Origin: Microbacterium sp. 10M-3C3
GTDB lineage: Bacteria; Actinomycetota; Actinomycetes; Actinomycetales; Microbacteriaceae
NCBI RefSeq assembly: GCF_003931875.1
Contig: NZ_CP034245.1
Span: 1,860,001 to 1,924,000 of the forward strand
Direction: 5' to 3'
DNA length: 64,000 nt
Shown here: positions 36,700-45,302 of the stretch, one piece after another
Layout: each line of letters starts with the position of its first letter
How positions within the stretch are numbered: the first letter of the stretch is position 1
Notes under the pieces: generated by a model
What the model was told of the DNA's origin: nothing
The model's database searches: none
The model's input: only the letters and a program-made list of their open reading frames with translations
Position numbers and translations under genes: made by a program

Positions 36700-38736
36700 T
36701 CACGGGCTGGGCTTGTCCTCGTGGTTGATGCCGTGGTGTTCCTTGCCTCGCTCGAAGTTGAGCAGGCGGAGCGCGTTCGCGACGACGACCAGCGTGGAGC
36801 CTTCGTGGATGAGAACCACGGCGCCGATATTCAGCCCCAGGAAGGTCGCGAGGATGAGGAACGCAACGATCGCGAGGCTGGCGATGAGGTTCTGCCGGAT
36901 GATCCGGCTGGTGGCACGGCTGAGTCGCACAGCGAAGGGGAGACGGCCGAGGTCGTCGCTCATCAGGGCGATGTCACAGGTCTCCAGGGCGACGGTGGAG
37001 CCGCCAGCGCCCATCGCGATGCCGACGTCAGCGCTTGCCATCGCCGGGGCGTCGTTGACGCCGTCGCCAACCATCGCAATGGGGCGGTAAGTCTCGGAGA
37101 GGCGGGTGATCTCAGCGACCTTGTCCTCGGGGAGGAGCTCGCCGACGGCCGTGTCGACGCCCACTTCCCGGCCTACCGCATCGGCAACGCGCTGGTTGTC
37201 GCCGGAGATCATCACGAGCTGCCCCACGTCCGCAGCGCGAAGAGCGCTGAGCACCTGAGCGGACTCCGTGCGGGAGGCATCCATGACTCCGACGATGCCG
37301 AGGAATCGGTCACCTCGGCGGACGATCATCAGCGTCTGACCGGAGTCCCGCGCCTGTGCGTAGGCATCGGCCAGTGTGCCGGTAAGCGCGAGCTGCTGCT
37401 CCTCGAACATGCGCAGGTTGCCGACGTCGACGCGTTCACCGTCGATCGTCGCCGCGACGCCGCGGCCGACGACCGCGTTCAAGTCTGCCGCTGTGAGGCG
37501 CTCGGCCTGGGGGACGCGGGGCTCGAGGTCGCGGACGATCGCCTCGGCAAGAGGGTGGTCGCTGAGTGCCTCCACTGCAACGAGAGTGCGGATCAGGTCG
37601 GTCTCGGGGACGTCGCCAGCAGGCGTGACGGAAGTGACCCGGGGTGCACCCCAGGTCAGCGTGCCGGTCTTGTCGAACGCCATCGCCTTCACCCGCCCGA
37701 GGGTCTCGAGCGGGGCACCGCCCTTGACGAGCACGCCGGCCCGTGCCGCCCGGGCCACACCCGCCAGCACAGCGGCCGGGGTGGCAATCGCGAGAGCGCA
37801 GGGGCTGGCTGCGACGAGCACCGTCATGGCGAGGTAGAACGCATCGGGGAACGCCTGTCCGAACGCGAACCAGGAGATCAGGAGCGTGACAGCGACTCCA
37901 AGGATCACCGCGGGAACGTACCAACGTTGAAACCGGTCGATGAACTGCTGCGTCGGTGACGCGGCCTGGTCGGCTGTGCGGACGAGCTCGACGACCTTGC
38001 TGAGCGTCGAGTCTGCCGCGGTCGCGGTGACCTCGATCTCGAGCACTCCGGACCCGTTTACGGTACCGGCGAAGACTCGGTTGGCGGCGGGAAGGGTGTC
38101 AACGGTGCGCATCGCCCGCTCCGGGTCTGCCACCGGCTCCTTCTCCACCGGGATCGACTCCCCCGTGACGGCGGACTGATCCACCGCGGACACGCCCGAG
38201 ATCACGAAACCGTCTGAGGGGATGCGTGAGTTGGGTCGGATGACCACGACGTCGCCGATCACGATCTCCTCAACTGGCACCTCCACCGGCTCTTCTTCGC
38301 CCCGGCGCACCAGGGCGCTGCGGGGGGCGAGCTCGGCAAGCGATTCGATGGACTTGCTGGCCCGGCTGAGCGCGTACTCCTCGAGCGCGTGGCCGAGGCT
38401 GAACAGGAACAGCAGTACCGCGCCTTCCGCCCACCGGCCGATGAGGGCGGCGCCGATGGCGGCGACCAACATGAGGAAGTCGACCTCGAACTTGCCGCGC
38501 AGGGTGGAGGCGATCGCGGTGCGGAACGTGAAGAACCCGCCGAAGAAGTAGGTGGCGAGGAAGAACACCAGCGGCCACCCGATCAGCGGCAGCCCCAACG
38601 CAAACTCGGTGATCATCCCGCCCGCGTAGGTGACGCCGGCGGCTATCGCGAACCACAACTCCCACCGGGCGGAACCATGAGCGTGTTCCTGTGTGTCAGC
38701 AGTGGGCGCGGCAGTCGTCGAGGAGGAAACGGTCAT
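36700..38736 (-). CDS. heavy-metal P-type ATPase, Zn/Co/Cd type
   Basis: A 678-residue P1B ATPase. Motifs in order are TGES (actuator), the transmembrane metal site ASPCALA, DKTGTLTW (phosphorylated Asp), SDHPLAEA (HP motif) and GDGVNDAPAM. The N-terminus has no CXXC metal-binding domain, only a short His-containing stretch (TQEHAHG), and the C-terminus ends in a His-containing tail. The SPC motif covers Zn, Cd, Pb or Co transport. The ATG at 38736 is set by a -10 box six bases upstream. The divergent SmtB-type repressor suggests Zn or Co as inducer. Confidence 0.92.
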   Translation of the reverse strand: MTVSSSTTAAPTADTQEHAHGSARWELWFAIAAGVTYAGGMITEFALGLPLIGWPLVFFLATYFFGGFFTFRTAIASTLRGKFEVDFLMLVAAIGAALIGRWAEGAVLLFLFSLGHALEEYALSRASKSIESLAELAPRSALVRRGEEEPVEVPVEEIVIGDVVVIRPNSRIPSDGFVISGVSAVDQSAVTGESIPVEKEPVADPERAMRTVDTLPAANRVFAGTVNGSGVLEIEVTATAADSTLSKVVELVRTADQAASPTQQFIDRFQRWYVPAVILGVAVTLLISWFAFGQAFPDAFYLAMTVLVAASPCALAIATPAAVLAGVARAARAGVLVKGGAPLETLGRVKAMAFDKTGTLTWGAPRVTSVTPAGDVPETDLIRTLVAVEALSDHPLAEAIVRDLEPRVPQAERLTAADLNAVVGRGVAATIDGERVDVGNLRMFEEQQLALTGTLADAYAQARDSGQTLMIVRRGDRFLGIVGVMDASRTESAQVLSALRAADVGQLVMISGDNQRVADAVGREVGVDTAVGELLPEDKVAEITRLSETYRPIAMVGDGVNDAPAMASADVGIAMGAGGSTVALETCDIALMSDDLGRLPFAVRLSRATSRIIRQNLIASLAIVAFLILATFLGLNIGAVVLIHEGSTLVVVANALRLLNFERGKEHHGINHEDKPSP

Positions 38737-38742
38737 CCCCCA

Positions 38743-38748
38743 AGAATA
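38743..38748 (-). promoter_or_regulatory. -10 box for leaderless metal ATPase
   Basis: On the minus strand TATTCT, then six bases, then the ATG at 38736. Confidence 0.6.
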
Positions 38749-38749
38749 C

Positions 38750-38769
38750 ATCACAAATTCATGATATGA
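38750..38769. promoter_or_regulatory. putative metal-repressor operator between the ATPase and ArsR genes
   Basis: An A/T-rich spacer in GC-rich DNA holds the dyad ATCA-N2-AATT-N2-TGAT at 38750-38765, overlapped by TCAT-N3-ATGA at 38759-38769. The first begins two bases upstream of the ATPase -10 box, so a bound repressor would block the promoter. Confidence 0.6.
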
Positions 38770-38808
38770 TGTTGTTGTGAATGATTATCGTGATCGAGGG
38801 GCACAATA

Positions 38809-39147
38809 GTGAGCATGGTCACTGCTGAGACGCGTCGGGATGCGCCCCCCCTGTCCGTAGCGGACGCCGAGCGGCTCGCCGAGATCATGCAGGCGCTGGC
38901 CTCCGCCGCGCGGCTGCGCATTCTCAGCACGCTGAGCGCGCGACCGAGCACCGTGACCGAACTCAGTGAACAGTTGCAGATCGGTCAGACGACCGTGTCG
39001 AACCATCTTCGGCTGCTACGGCACCTCAGCCTCGTCACCGGGAGTCGCGCCGGTCGGCACATCCACTATTCGCTCTTCGACGACCATGTCACCGAACTCC
39101 TCGACGAAGCCATCGGACACCTCGATCACCTACCACGCGGACGATGA
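38809..39147 (+). CDS. ArsR/SmtB family repressor with alpha-5 metal site
   Basis: A 112-residue winged-helix repressor. The recognition helix is QTTVSNHLRLLRHL near residue 60. The C-terminal helix carries an exact D-x-H-x10-H-x-x-H pattern (DDH then ten residues then HLDH), the alpha-5 ligand set of SmtB, CzrA and NmtR, which sense Zn, Co or Ni. No alpha-3 Cys pair is present. GTG at 38809 preceded by GAGGGG at seven bases; ATG at 38815 is an alternative. It is divergent from the P-type ATPase across a 72-base AT-rich spacer. Confidence 0.93.
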   Translation: MSMVTAETRRDAPPLSVADAERLAEIMQALASAARLRILSTLSARPSTVTELSEQLQIGQTTVSNHLRLLRHLSLVTGSRAGRHIHYSLFDDHVTELLDEAIGHLDHLPRGR

Positions 39148-39220
39148 GGCGATCCGCCCCGGTACCCACATGACGCCGACGGCGTCGTCAGCCGACGGCT
39201 CCCCCGCAGCCACGCAAGCG

Positions 39221-39439
39221 CTATGGCGATCTCGGGTGACGCCTGGCGGAGCGGTAGCTGAGGAATAGGAAAGTCGCGTGCCCGGCCAGCGACAGGCTCA
39301 GGAAGATGATCGCGATAACGAACACGTTCCCCGGTCCGCCGTCGCCACCAATCAGCATCACTGCGCAGAACGTCACCGCTGCGGCGAGGAGCACCGTCTG
39401 CACAACGGAGAACACCACGCGTCCGTAAGGGCCGATCAT
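39221..39439 (-). CDS. small two-helix membrane protein
   Basis: A 72-residue protein with two hydrophobic helices (VFSVVQTVLLAAAVTFCAVMLI and VFVIAIIFLSLSLAGHATFLF) and a basic C-terminus. Its ATG overlaps the stop of the upstream P-type ATPase by four bases, which favours a real, translationally coupled gene. No family recognised; possibly an accessory subunit of the transporter. Confidence 0.65.
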   Translation of the reverse strand: MIGPYGRVVFSVVQTVLLAAAVTFCAVMLIGGDGGPGNVFVIAIIFLSLSLAGHATFLFLSYRSARRHPRSP

Positions 39440-41553
39440 CCTCGAGAATCTATCGCGACAGTGCGGGCATCAAGAGGTACGGGTGGTGCTGCGGCGAGCT
39501 GTCGAAGGCCAGCGGGTCGGCGGCCGGCGCGAACGCCGTTGAGGATGACGATCACCTCGGCGGCCTCGTGCACGAGCACCACCCCGGCCAGGCCCAGCAC
39601 TCCGAACAGGGCGAGCGGGAACAGCACGACGATGATCGCCAAGGCGAGCACGATGTTCGCGGTCATGATGCGTCGAGCGCGGCGCGCGTGCACGAGGGCG
39701 CCGGGGATGAGGCGCAGGTCGTGGCCGGTGAACGCGACGTCGGCGGATTCGATCGCCGCGGCGGATCCTCTCACCCCCATCGCGATACCGACCGTCGCGG
39801 TCGCCAAAGCGGGTGCGTCGTTGATGCCGTCACCGACCATCGCTGTCGGCCGCGACACCGCCAACGCTTCGATCGCGGCGGCCTTGTCCGCGGGGAGTTG
39901 CTGCGCACGGACGTCGGTGATGCCGGCTACGTCGGCGATCGCCCGGGCGGTGCGGTCGTTGTCGCCGGTGAGCATGATCGTCTCGATGCCCTGCGCGTGC
40001 AGCATCCGCACCGTCTCAGCCGATTCGGGACGCAGCTCGTCACGGACTCCAATCAGCCCGGCGATCCGGCCGTCTGCTTCCACCACCACGACGGTCATGC
40101 CCTGCGCTGCCATCGATTCCGCCAGGTGGCGGTGCTCGCCGGGATCCAGCCAACGGTCGTTTCCGACACGGATCGTGCGCCCATCGACCCGGCCGGTGAT
40201 TCCGTGTCCCGCGTCCTCGGTCACGCCCGTTGCGGCTGTCGAATCGGGTGGTGCGGCGGCGGTGATGGCTGCCGCCAGCGGGTGGGAGCTGGAGGCCTCG
40301 ACGGCCGCCGCCCACGCCAGAAGATCGTCACGGGTAGTCCCCGGCGCGGGGTGCACCTCAACGACGGTGGGTTGGTTGCGGGTGAGTGTGCCGGTTTTGT
40401 CCAGAGCGACGGTGCGAATGGTTCCCAGTTGTTCGAACGCTTCGCCGGACTTGATCACGACCCCGAATTTAGATGCTGCGCCGATGGCGCTGATCACGGT
40501 GACGGGGACGGCGATCGCCAAAGCGCAGGGTGAGGCGGCCACCAGGACGACAAGGGCGCGTTCAATCCACAACCCCGGGTCACCGACAAGTAACCCGAAC
40601 AGGGCGACCAGGGCTGCGGCGATCAACACGACCGGCACCAGTGGGCGCGCGATACGGTCCGCGAGGCGAGCCCGCTCGCCCTTGCGGGCGTGGGCCTGCT
40701 CGACGAGCGTCACGATCTGGGTGAGAGAGTTATCGCGCCCGTCTGCGGTCGCTTCAATCCGCAGCGTCGCGGAACCGTTCACCGATCCGGCCGCGACCTG
40801 ATCGCCGGGACCTACGTCGACGGGGATTGATTCACCGGTGATCGCGGAGGTGTCCAGGCTCGAGCGTCCGTCGATCACGACCCCGTCGGTGGCGACGCGT
40901 TCGCCGGCGCCGATGACGAGGATGTCAAGTTCGCGTACGTCCGCGGCAGGGATGGTGACGTCGCCGGTCAGGCGGGAAACGCGCACGGTGTCGGGGATGA
41001 GGGAGAGCAGGGCTCGGAGTCCTTCTTTGGCGCGGTCCATCGCCCGGTCCTCGAGTGCCTCGGCGAGAGAGAACAGGAACGCGAGTGTCGCAGCTTCACC
41101 AACGTGCCCCAGCAGCACCGCCCCGATCGCTGCGATCGTCATCAGCAGCCCGACTCCGAGCCGGCCGCGGATCAGCCGCCGGATCGCGCCGGGAACGAAC
41201 GTGTACGCCCCGGCGATCAGAGCAGCGGCCTGCAGCACCAGCGCGGGCACGGACAGACCGGTCCACTCGAACGTGTACCCGGCGAGGAGGAACACCCCCG
41301 ACAGGACAGACGGGAGGAGGGCGACGTCTCGCCACCACGGCGGGCGCACCTCGACCTCTCCCTCATCGACGGTGCCTTTCTTCGCAATGTCGGGGCCGCA
41401 GCAAGCGTCGCCGGTATCGGTTACGACGCCGTTCTTCTGATGGTCGGCTGGTGCACAGCAGGTGTCACCGGCCGGGGAAGGGCGGGAGAGTTCGATGCGG
41501 CGCACGGTGGGGGTGGTGCGTGGTTCGTCGGGTCCGCAGCATTCTTCGCTCAC
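39436..41553 (-). CDS. heavy-metal P-type ATPase with Cys-pair N-terminus, Cd/Pb/Zn type
   Basis: A 705-residue P1B ATPase with TGES, ASPCALA, DKTGTLTR, SSHPLAAA and GDGINDAPAL. The first 75 residues have three Cys-Cys motifs (ECCGPD, TCCAPAD, ACCGPD) instead of a ferredoxin-like metal domain. The GTG at 41553 is chosen because GGAGGTGAC stands seven bases upstream; an earlier ATG would add 40 residues lacking that signal. It lies downstream of the CmtR-type repressor (52-base gap), so Cd or Pb is the probable substrate. It differs clearly from the ATPase at 36700. Confidence 0.92.
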   Translation of the reverse strand: MSEECCGPDEPRTTPTVRRIELSRPSPAGDTCCAPADHQKNGVVTDTGDACCGPDIAKKGTVDEGEVEVRPPWWRDVALLPSVLSGVFLLAGYTFEWTGLSVPALVLQAAALIAGAYTFVPGAIRRLIRGRLGVGLLMTIAAIGAVLLGHVGEAATLAFLFSLAEALEDRAMDRAKEGLRALLSLIPDTVRVSRLTGDVTIPAADVRELDILVIGAGERVATDGVVIDGRSSLDTSAITGESIPVDVGPGDQVAAGSVNGSATLRIEATADGRDNSLTQIVTLVEQAHARKGERARLADRIARPLVPVVLIAAALVALFGLLVGDPGLWIERALVVLVAASPCALAIAVPVTVISAIGAASKFGVVIKSGEAFEQLGTIRTVALDKTGTLTRNQPTVVEVHPAPGTTRDDLLAWAAAVEASSSHPLAAAITAAAPPDSTAATGVTEDAGHGITGRVDGRTIRVGNDRWLDPGEHRHLAESMAAQGMTVVVVEADGRIAGLIGVRDELRPESAETVRMLHAQGIETIMLTGDNDRTARAIADVAGITDVRAQQLPADKAAAIEALAVSRPTAMVGDGINDAPALATATVGIAMGVRGSAAAIESADVAFTGHDLRLIPGALVHARRARRIMTANIVLALAIIVVLFPLALFGVLGLAGVVLVHEAAEVIVILNGVRAGRRPAGLRQLAAAPPVPLDARTVAIDSRG

Positions 41554-41605
41554 AGCGTCACCTCCGAACCCTGGATGCGGGGCGGCACAGTGAAATGGGG
41601 GATGT

Positions 41606-41941
41606 TCATGCGCAGCACTCGCATTCCTGGTCCATGCACGGTGTGCCCTCGTCCACGGCGACAACGGCTTCAAGCAGCTGTCGGAGACCTTGAGTCAGGT
41701 GCGGGTCGGCGATCTCGTAACGGGTACGACGCCCCTCCGGTGTCGAGACGATCAAGCCGCACCCGCGAAGGCAGGTCAGGTGGTTCGACACATTCGTCCG
41801 GGTCAACTCCAGGTCCCGGGCGAGCTCCGCAGGGTAGCCAGCGCCGTCTAGCAGCGTCAAGAGAATTCGCGACCGGGTCGGGTCGGCCATCGCCCGGCCA
41901 AGCCGGTTCATCACATCCACACGCGAAGCAAGAGTCAGCAC
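41606..41941 (-). CDS. cmtR: CmtR-type Cd(II)/Pb(II)-sensing ArsR repressor
   Basis: A 111-residue winged-helix repressor. Cysteines fall at 57, 61 and 102, exactly the Cd/Pb ligands of Mycobacterium tuberculosis CmtR, and CLRGCGL around 57-63 is the CmtR signature. The C-terminus has an extra Cys-rich end (CMDQECECC) that could bind further metal. GTG start, leaderless, with an operator-like dyad overlapping it. It precedes the Cys-pair ATPase gene, so cadmium or lead would relieve repression of both. Confidence 0.93.
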   Translation of the reverse strand: MLTLASRVDVMNRLGRAMADPTRSRILLTLLDGAGYPAELARDLELTRTNVSNHLTCLRGCGLIVSTPEGRRTRYEIADPHLTQGLRQLLEAVVAVDEGTPCMDQECECCA

Positions 41942-41950
41942 ACGCTGACT
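41933..41950 (-). promoter_or_regulatory. putative CmtR operator overlapping the cmtR start codon
   Basis: Perfect 7-bp inverted repeat AGTCAGC-ACAC-GCTGACT. It runs from the -10 box through the GTG at 41939-41941. Binding here would block both promoter melting and, on a leaderless mRNA, the initiation region. Confidence 0.65.
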
Positions 41951-41953
41951 ATA
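41948..41953 (-). promoter_or_regulatory. -10 box for leaderless cmtR
   Basis: On the minus strand TATAGT, then six bases, then GTG at 41941. Confidence 0.6.
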
Positions 41954-41967
41954 CAGCGAACCGTGAC

Positions 41968-42927
41968 CTAACGGGCTCGGATGAGACGCGGCACTACCGA
42001 CACCATCACGACCATCGCAATCAGCTCGACGAGCGTCTGAGTGACGACCACCAGAGGGGTGAGTGCGAACGAGGCCGGAAGGGCCAGGGCGAGAGGCAGG
42101 ACGACGAGGGAGTTGCGGGCGACACCGCTGAAGACAGCGGCTCGCCGGCCCGCTGCATCCAATCGGAAGAGTCGTCCCACGATGGTGCCGACCAGGGCGG
42201 CGATCGGGACGAAAGCGATGAACAGCGGCGCGACGGTCAGCAGCTGCGTCAAGGATCCGGTCACGGTGAAAATCTGGGAAGCGACGACGACGGCGAGGGT
42301 GAGCATCATCAGCGGGACCATGGCCGCCAGCATCCCTCTTTCGATCGCGTCCCGTCGCGGTTCCGTGGCCAGCATCTGGGTGAGGGCTGCCGCGGTGAGG
42401 GGCAGCACGATCACCAGCAGGAAAGCCTCGACGAACGGGCGCACATCGAACGCGCTCACCAGCTCAACTCCGGCCATCACCCAGAGGTAGAGGGGCAGCA
42501 GCAGGATTTGCAGCAGCATGAGCAGGGGCGTTGCGGCCAGCAGCCGTTCGCGTGCCCCGCCGGCAAGTCCTGAGAACACGATGACGTAGTCCACGCACGG
42601 GGTGAGCAGCACGAGCAGCACTCCGACCAGCAGCGCCTGATCCTGCGCCACGAACCGGCTCAGGCCGAACACGACGACAGGCATCAGAACGAAGTTGAGG
42701 ATCAGGACCGCGCCGAGGAAGCGCCAGACACGGAAGGCTCGCCCGATCGAGGTGAAAGGCACGCCCAGAAACGTGGCGTACAGCAGCAGCCCCAAGACGG
42801 CGTTGATCGCGAGTTCGAGGACATGCGCCCACGCCGGCACTGCCAGCCCCACGAGAATTCCGGCCGCGATCGCGGCGAGATAGAGCGCGATCTGGTGGCG
42901 ATCCCACCACCTCACCGCCCCTCCCAT
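41968..42927 (-). CDS. arsenic-resistance-type transporter (BASS/ACR3 superfamily)
   Basis: A 319-residue, ten-helix permease of the bile acid:sodium symporter superfamily, in the actinobacterial group annotated arsenic resistance protein. The conserved cysteine in the mid-helix (LLTPCVDYVIVFSGLAGG near residue 110) matches the Cys of Acr3 efflux pumps, and FSGVARNSLVVLPLALALP is the second re-entrant motif. Start ambiguous: ATG 42927 is used, ATG 42939 and GTG 42915 are possible. It reads away from the alpha/beta hydrolase and toward cmtR. Arsenite or antimonite efflux is inferred; no arsR or arsC lies beside it. Confidence 0.85.
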   Translation of the reverse strand: MGGAVRWWDRHQIALYLAAIAAGILVGLAVPAWAHVLELAINAVLGLLLYATFLGVPFTSIGRAFRVWRFLGAVLILNFVLMPVVVFGLSRFVAQDQALLVGVLLVLLTPCVDYVIVFSGLAGGARERLLAATPLLMLLQILLLPLYLWVMAGVELVSAFDVRPFVEAFLLVIVLPLTAAALTQMLATEPRRDAIERGMLAAMVPLMMLTLAVVVASQIFTVTGSLTQLLTVAPLFIAFVPIAALVGTIVGRLFRLDAAGRRAAVFSGVARNSLVVLPLALALPASFALTPLVVVTQTLVELIAMVVMVSVVPRLIRAR

Positions 42928-43136
42928 ACCACCCAGCATGCCCTGCACCCACGGACCCGTTGAACCGAGCACGGCCCGCGGCAGTCTCGTGCGACCGAAA
43001 CCTGGGGACTTGACGTGCCCCCTGTTTCGCGCAGTTCCGGACCGGATCCCCCAGCGCCCCGGCCGGCGAAGGGAGGTCGTGCCGTCTGCTATCGCCGAGG
43101 CGAACGTCCCCCACGCAACGCGCAGCGGGACGGGGG
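42928..43136. other. gap with no gene between transporter and hydrolase genes
   Basis: I see no supported gene or structured RNA in these 209 bases. The transporter frame stays open across it, but the translation has no family features and no start signal. Confidence 0.4.
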
Positions 43137-44282
43137 TCAGGATCGGTCGGTTAGCCAGGTGGCGACAGTGGATCGCCAACGATCCCGGTCAGAGTTCCAA
43201 GTCGACGTGTGCTCGGCATCGAAGAGTTCCAACTGAACCAGGTCTGGGCGAAGCACTGCAAGTTCGCGAGACACGGCGGCCGGCGCTGAGTCGTCATCCT
43301 TGCCGTAGAGGATCAGCGTCGGTACTGCGAGTTCATGTGCGCGCGCGATCCAGTCGAGATCCCGGAGAGGGATGCAGGCAGGGAGGCCTATGGCACGAGC
43401 GAGGAAGGGCGCTGCGAGCCACGGGAGGGCGAGGAGCCCCGCAGCGGCGGGCAGCCCGGCACGGGCGCAGTTCGCCTTGATCGCCGCGACCCAATCAAGA
43501 ACAGGAGACTCGAGGACGAGCCCGGCTATCACTTGCTGGTGCTGCGGTCGTGTGGCGAGTTGGAGCGCAATCTGTGCACCCATCGACCAGCCGAAGAGCA
43601 CGATCTGTTGCGCGCCGTGCCGAACGGCGTATTGGATTGCAGCGTCGACGTCGTCGACTTCAGTGGCGCCGAGCGTTGACCGGCCACTTCCGTGGTGCGG
43701 GCCTTCGCCGTCGTTTCGGTAGCTGACGACGAGCGAGGTGTAGCCCTGGTCGGTGGCGACCTGCACACCTCGGAGCGTTCCTGCTCGCGGGCTGCCGAGC
43801 CCGTGGATGTGGATTGCCCAGGTCGTCGAGTTCTCGCCGTTGCCGGCAATGCGCCACGCCTCCGCAATGCCAGACGGAGTGGAGATGCCCACATCGTGTT
43901 CGGTGAGTCCTGCATCGGCCAGCGTCATGAAGTAGATGCCACTCCACGACCCGCGCTCCTCGGTCGACGGTCGGAAACCGGGCGAAGTACGGGCGACTAT
44001 TCGTGCGACGCGTTCAGGTCCTCGGTTGAGAACCTCGGTAGACAGCTGCAGCCAGCCGCCGCCTGGGAACAGCAGGGTGAACACTCCCGACGACTCAGTT
44101 TGGTCGGATCGATCGAGGACGATCGCTTGCCGGTCGCCATCCCGTTCGACCCCGCGGATAATCAGGTCGGATCTGCGCGAACTCGGAGCGGCGGTCAGGC
44201 GCCGTGCGATCACGAGACCGAGACCCAACGATAGGGACGCCGCGGCCGCCATCACGCCTGCCAGCGCGATCAGGGCTCTCAT
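43137..44282 (-). CDS. alpha/beta hydrolase with N-terminal membrane anchor
   Basis: The 381-residue product has an N-terminal hydrophobic segment (ALIALAGVMAAAASLSLGLGLVIA, residues 3-26) that would anchor or export it. The hydrolase domain shows IHIHGLGSP, the nucleophile FGWSMGAQIAL (Ser near residue 241), ILYGKDDDSAP with the acid, and DAEHTSTW with the histidine. The overall form resembles BAAT/dienelactone-like esterases. Its start overlaps the 3' end of the MAB_1171c-type gene by four bases. It is the last member of the ImmA/IrrE cassette. Substrate unknown. Confidence 0.85.
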   Translation of the reverse strand: MRALIALAGVMAAAASLSLGLGLVIARRLTAAPSSRRSDLIIRGVERDGDRQAIVLDRSDQTESSGVFTLLFPGGGWLQLSTEVLNRGPERVARIVARTSPGFRPSTEERGSWSGIYFMTLADAGLTEHDVGISTPSGIAEAWRIAGNGENSTTWAIHIHGLGSPRAGTLRGVQVATDQGYTSLVVSYRNDGEGPHHGSGRSTLGATEVDDVDAAIQYAVRHGAQQIVLFGWSMGAQIALQLATRPQHQQVIAGLVLESPVLDWVAAIKANCARAGLPAAAGLLALPWLAAPFLARAIGLPACIPLRDLDWIARAHELAVPTLILYGKDDDSAPAAVSRELAVLRPDLVQLELFDAEHTSTWNSDRDRWRSTVATWLTDRS

Positions 44283-45302
44283 GCCGCCCCTCGTTGAGAC
44301 TTCCGTCGCGTGGCCGGTGCAACCGTCGTGTGAAGTCGAGCTCCGTCTGTTCCGAGGAGATGCCGCTCCGCTCGTTCAAGGACGAGACGATCGCTCGCGC
44401 TGAGAGAAAAGGACACGCGCGGGTCGATCATCGCGTCGCGGATCTCCACTACCTGTCTATGCAACTGCGCCTCGAGGCTATCCGTCTGCACGGACGCCGC
44501 ATCCGTCTGACTCAAACCCGGGCGAACGATCGTCGCCGCTCGCCATGCGGGCGACAGTTCCTTGATGAGCGTGCGTGTTCGCGCCGCCCTCCGGCGCGCG
44601 CTCAGGTAACGCACTGTCGGCTGTCCAGCGAGTCCGACGCACAGGAAAAGGAAGGTCAAGATGTAGAGCGGTCCATACGCGATAGACACGTCAGCCATCA
44701 CGTCTACACGGCCGGCAACGTGTGCGATGTCCATGATGAGGACGACGACACAGAGAGCGACTCCGAGGATCGCGCCGACAACGAGACAACCGGCAGGCAA
44801 ACGCTGTAGACCAATGCTCAACCGATACTGACGACTCGCAAGGACTGCCATGGTGCCGACGATGATCCCGTAGTAGGTGAACTGAATCATCGAGTACGCA
44901 GCTGCGGCGGGCTGCGCTCCGAGATCAATCATGAAGTTGGTCGTCGTGGCGCCACGGTCGATGAGCACGAAGGCGACCCCGACGCCGCTCAGCGCAACAA
45001 AGCGGAGCAGCGGGGCCGAGTGCAATACGGACAGGGCCGGGCTGATACTCCCCCACTTTCATGATCCCTCGGCCAAGGAAGAAGATCCCGACCATGAGCG
45101 CGCAGTCCCCGATGAGGGTGGCAACATTCGAGCCGCCGAGGAGTGCATCGATGAACTGGTAGACCGCATCAACGTTTGTCGTCATCGCGACGGCGATCGT
45201 GATCGCCGCGTAGGTGATGCTCCGTTCGGCTCGTCCGCGGCGGAGGATAAGCAGGCTCGCCACAAGGAGCCACATCAGCACCGCGACGAAGGTCTGCATC
45301 AC
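44279..45302 (-). pseudogene. MAB_1171c-type putative transporter (DUF6545), frameshifted
   Basis: Two overlapping frames make one protein of about 340 residues. Bases 45302 to about 45046 encode helices in one frame (VAVLMWLLVASLLIL, VATLIGDCALMVGIFFLG), then the frame continues as junk. From about 45046 to 44279 the next frame encodes four more helices and the soluble C-terminal DUF6545 region (LHRQVVEIRDAMIDPR). The switch point is a run of five G (minus strand, 45049-45053); four G would restore one reading frame. It overlaps the ImmA/IrrE stop and the hydrolase start. Real decay or a sequencing error cannot be told apart here. Confidence 0.7.

Noticed and set aside
42928..43179. N-terminal extension of the arsenic-type transporter
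   Set aside because: Residues before the first helix are Arg/Gly/Thr-rich without features; relatives begin right before the first helix.
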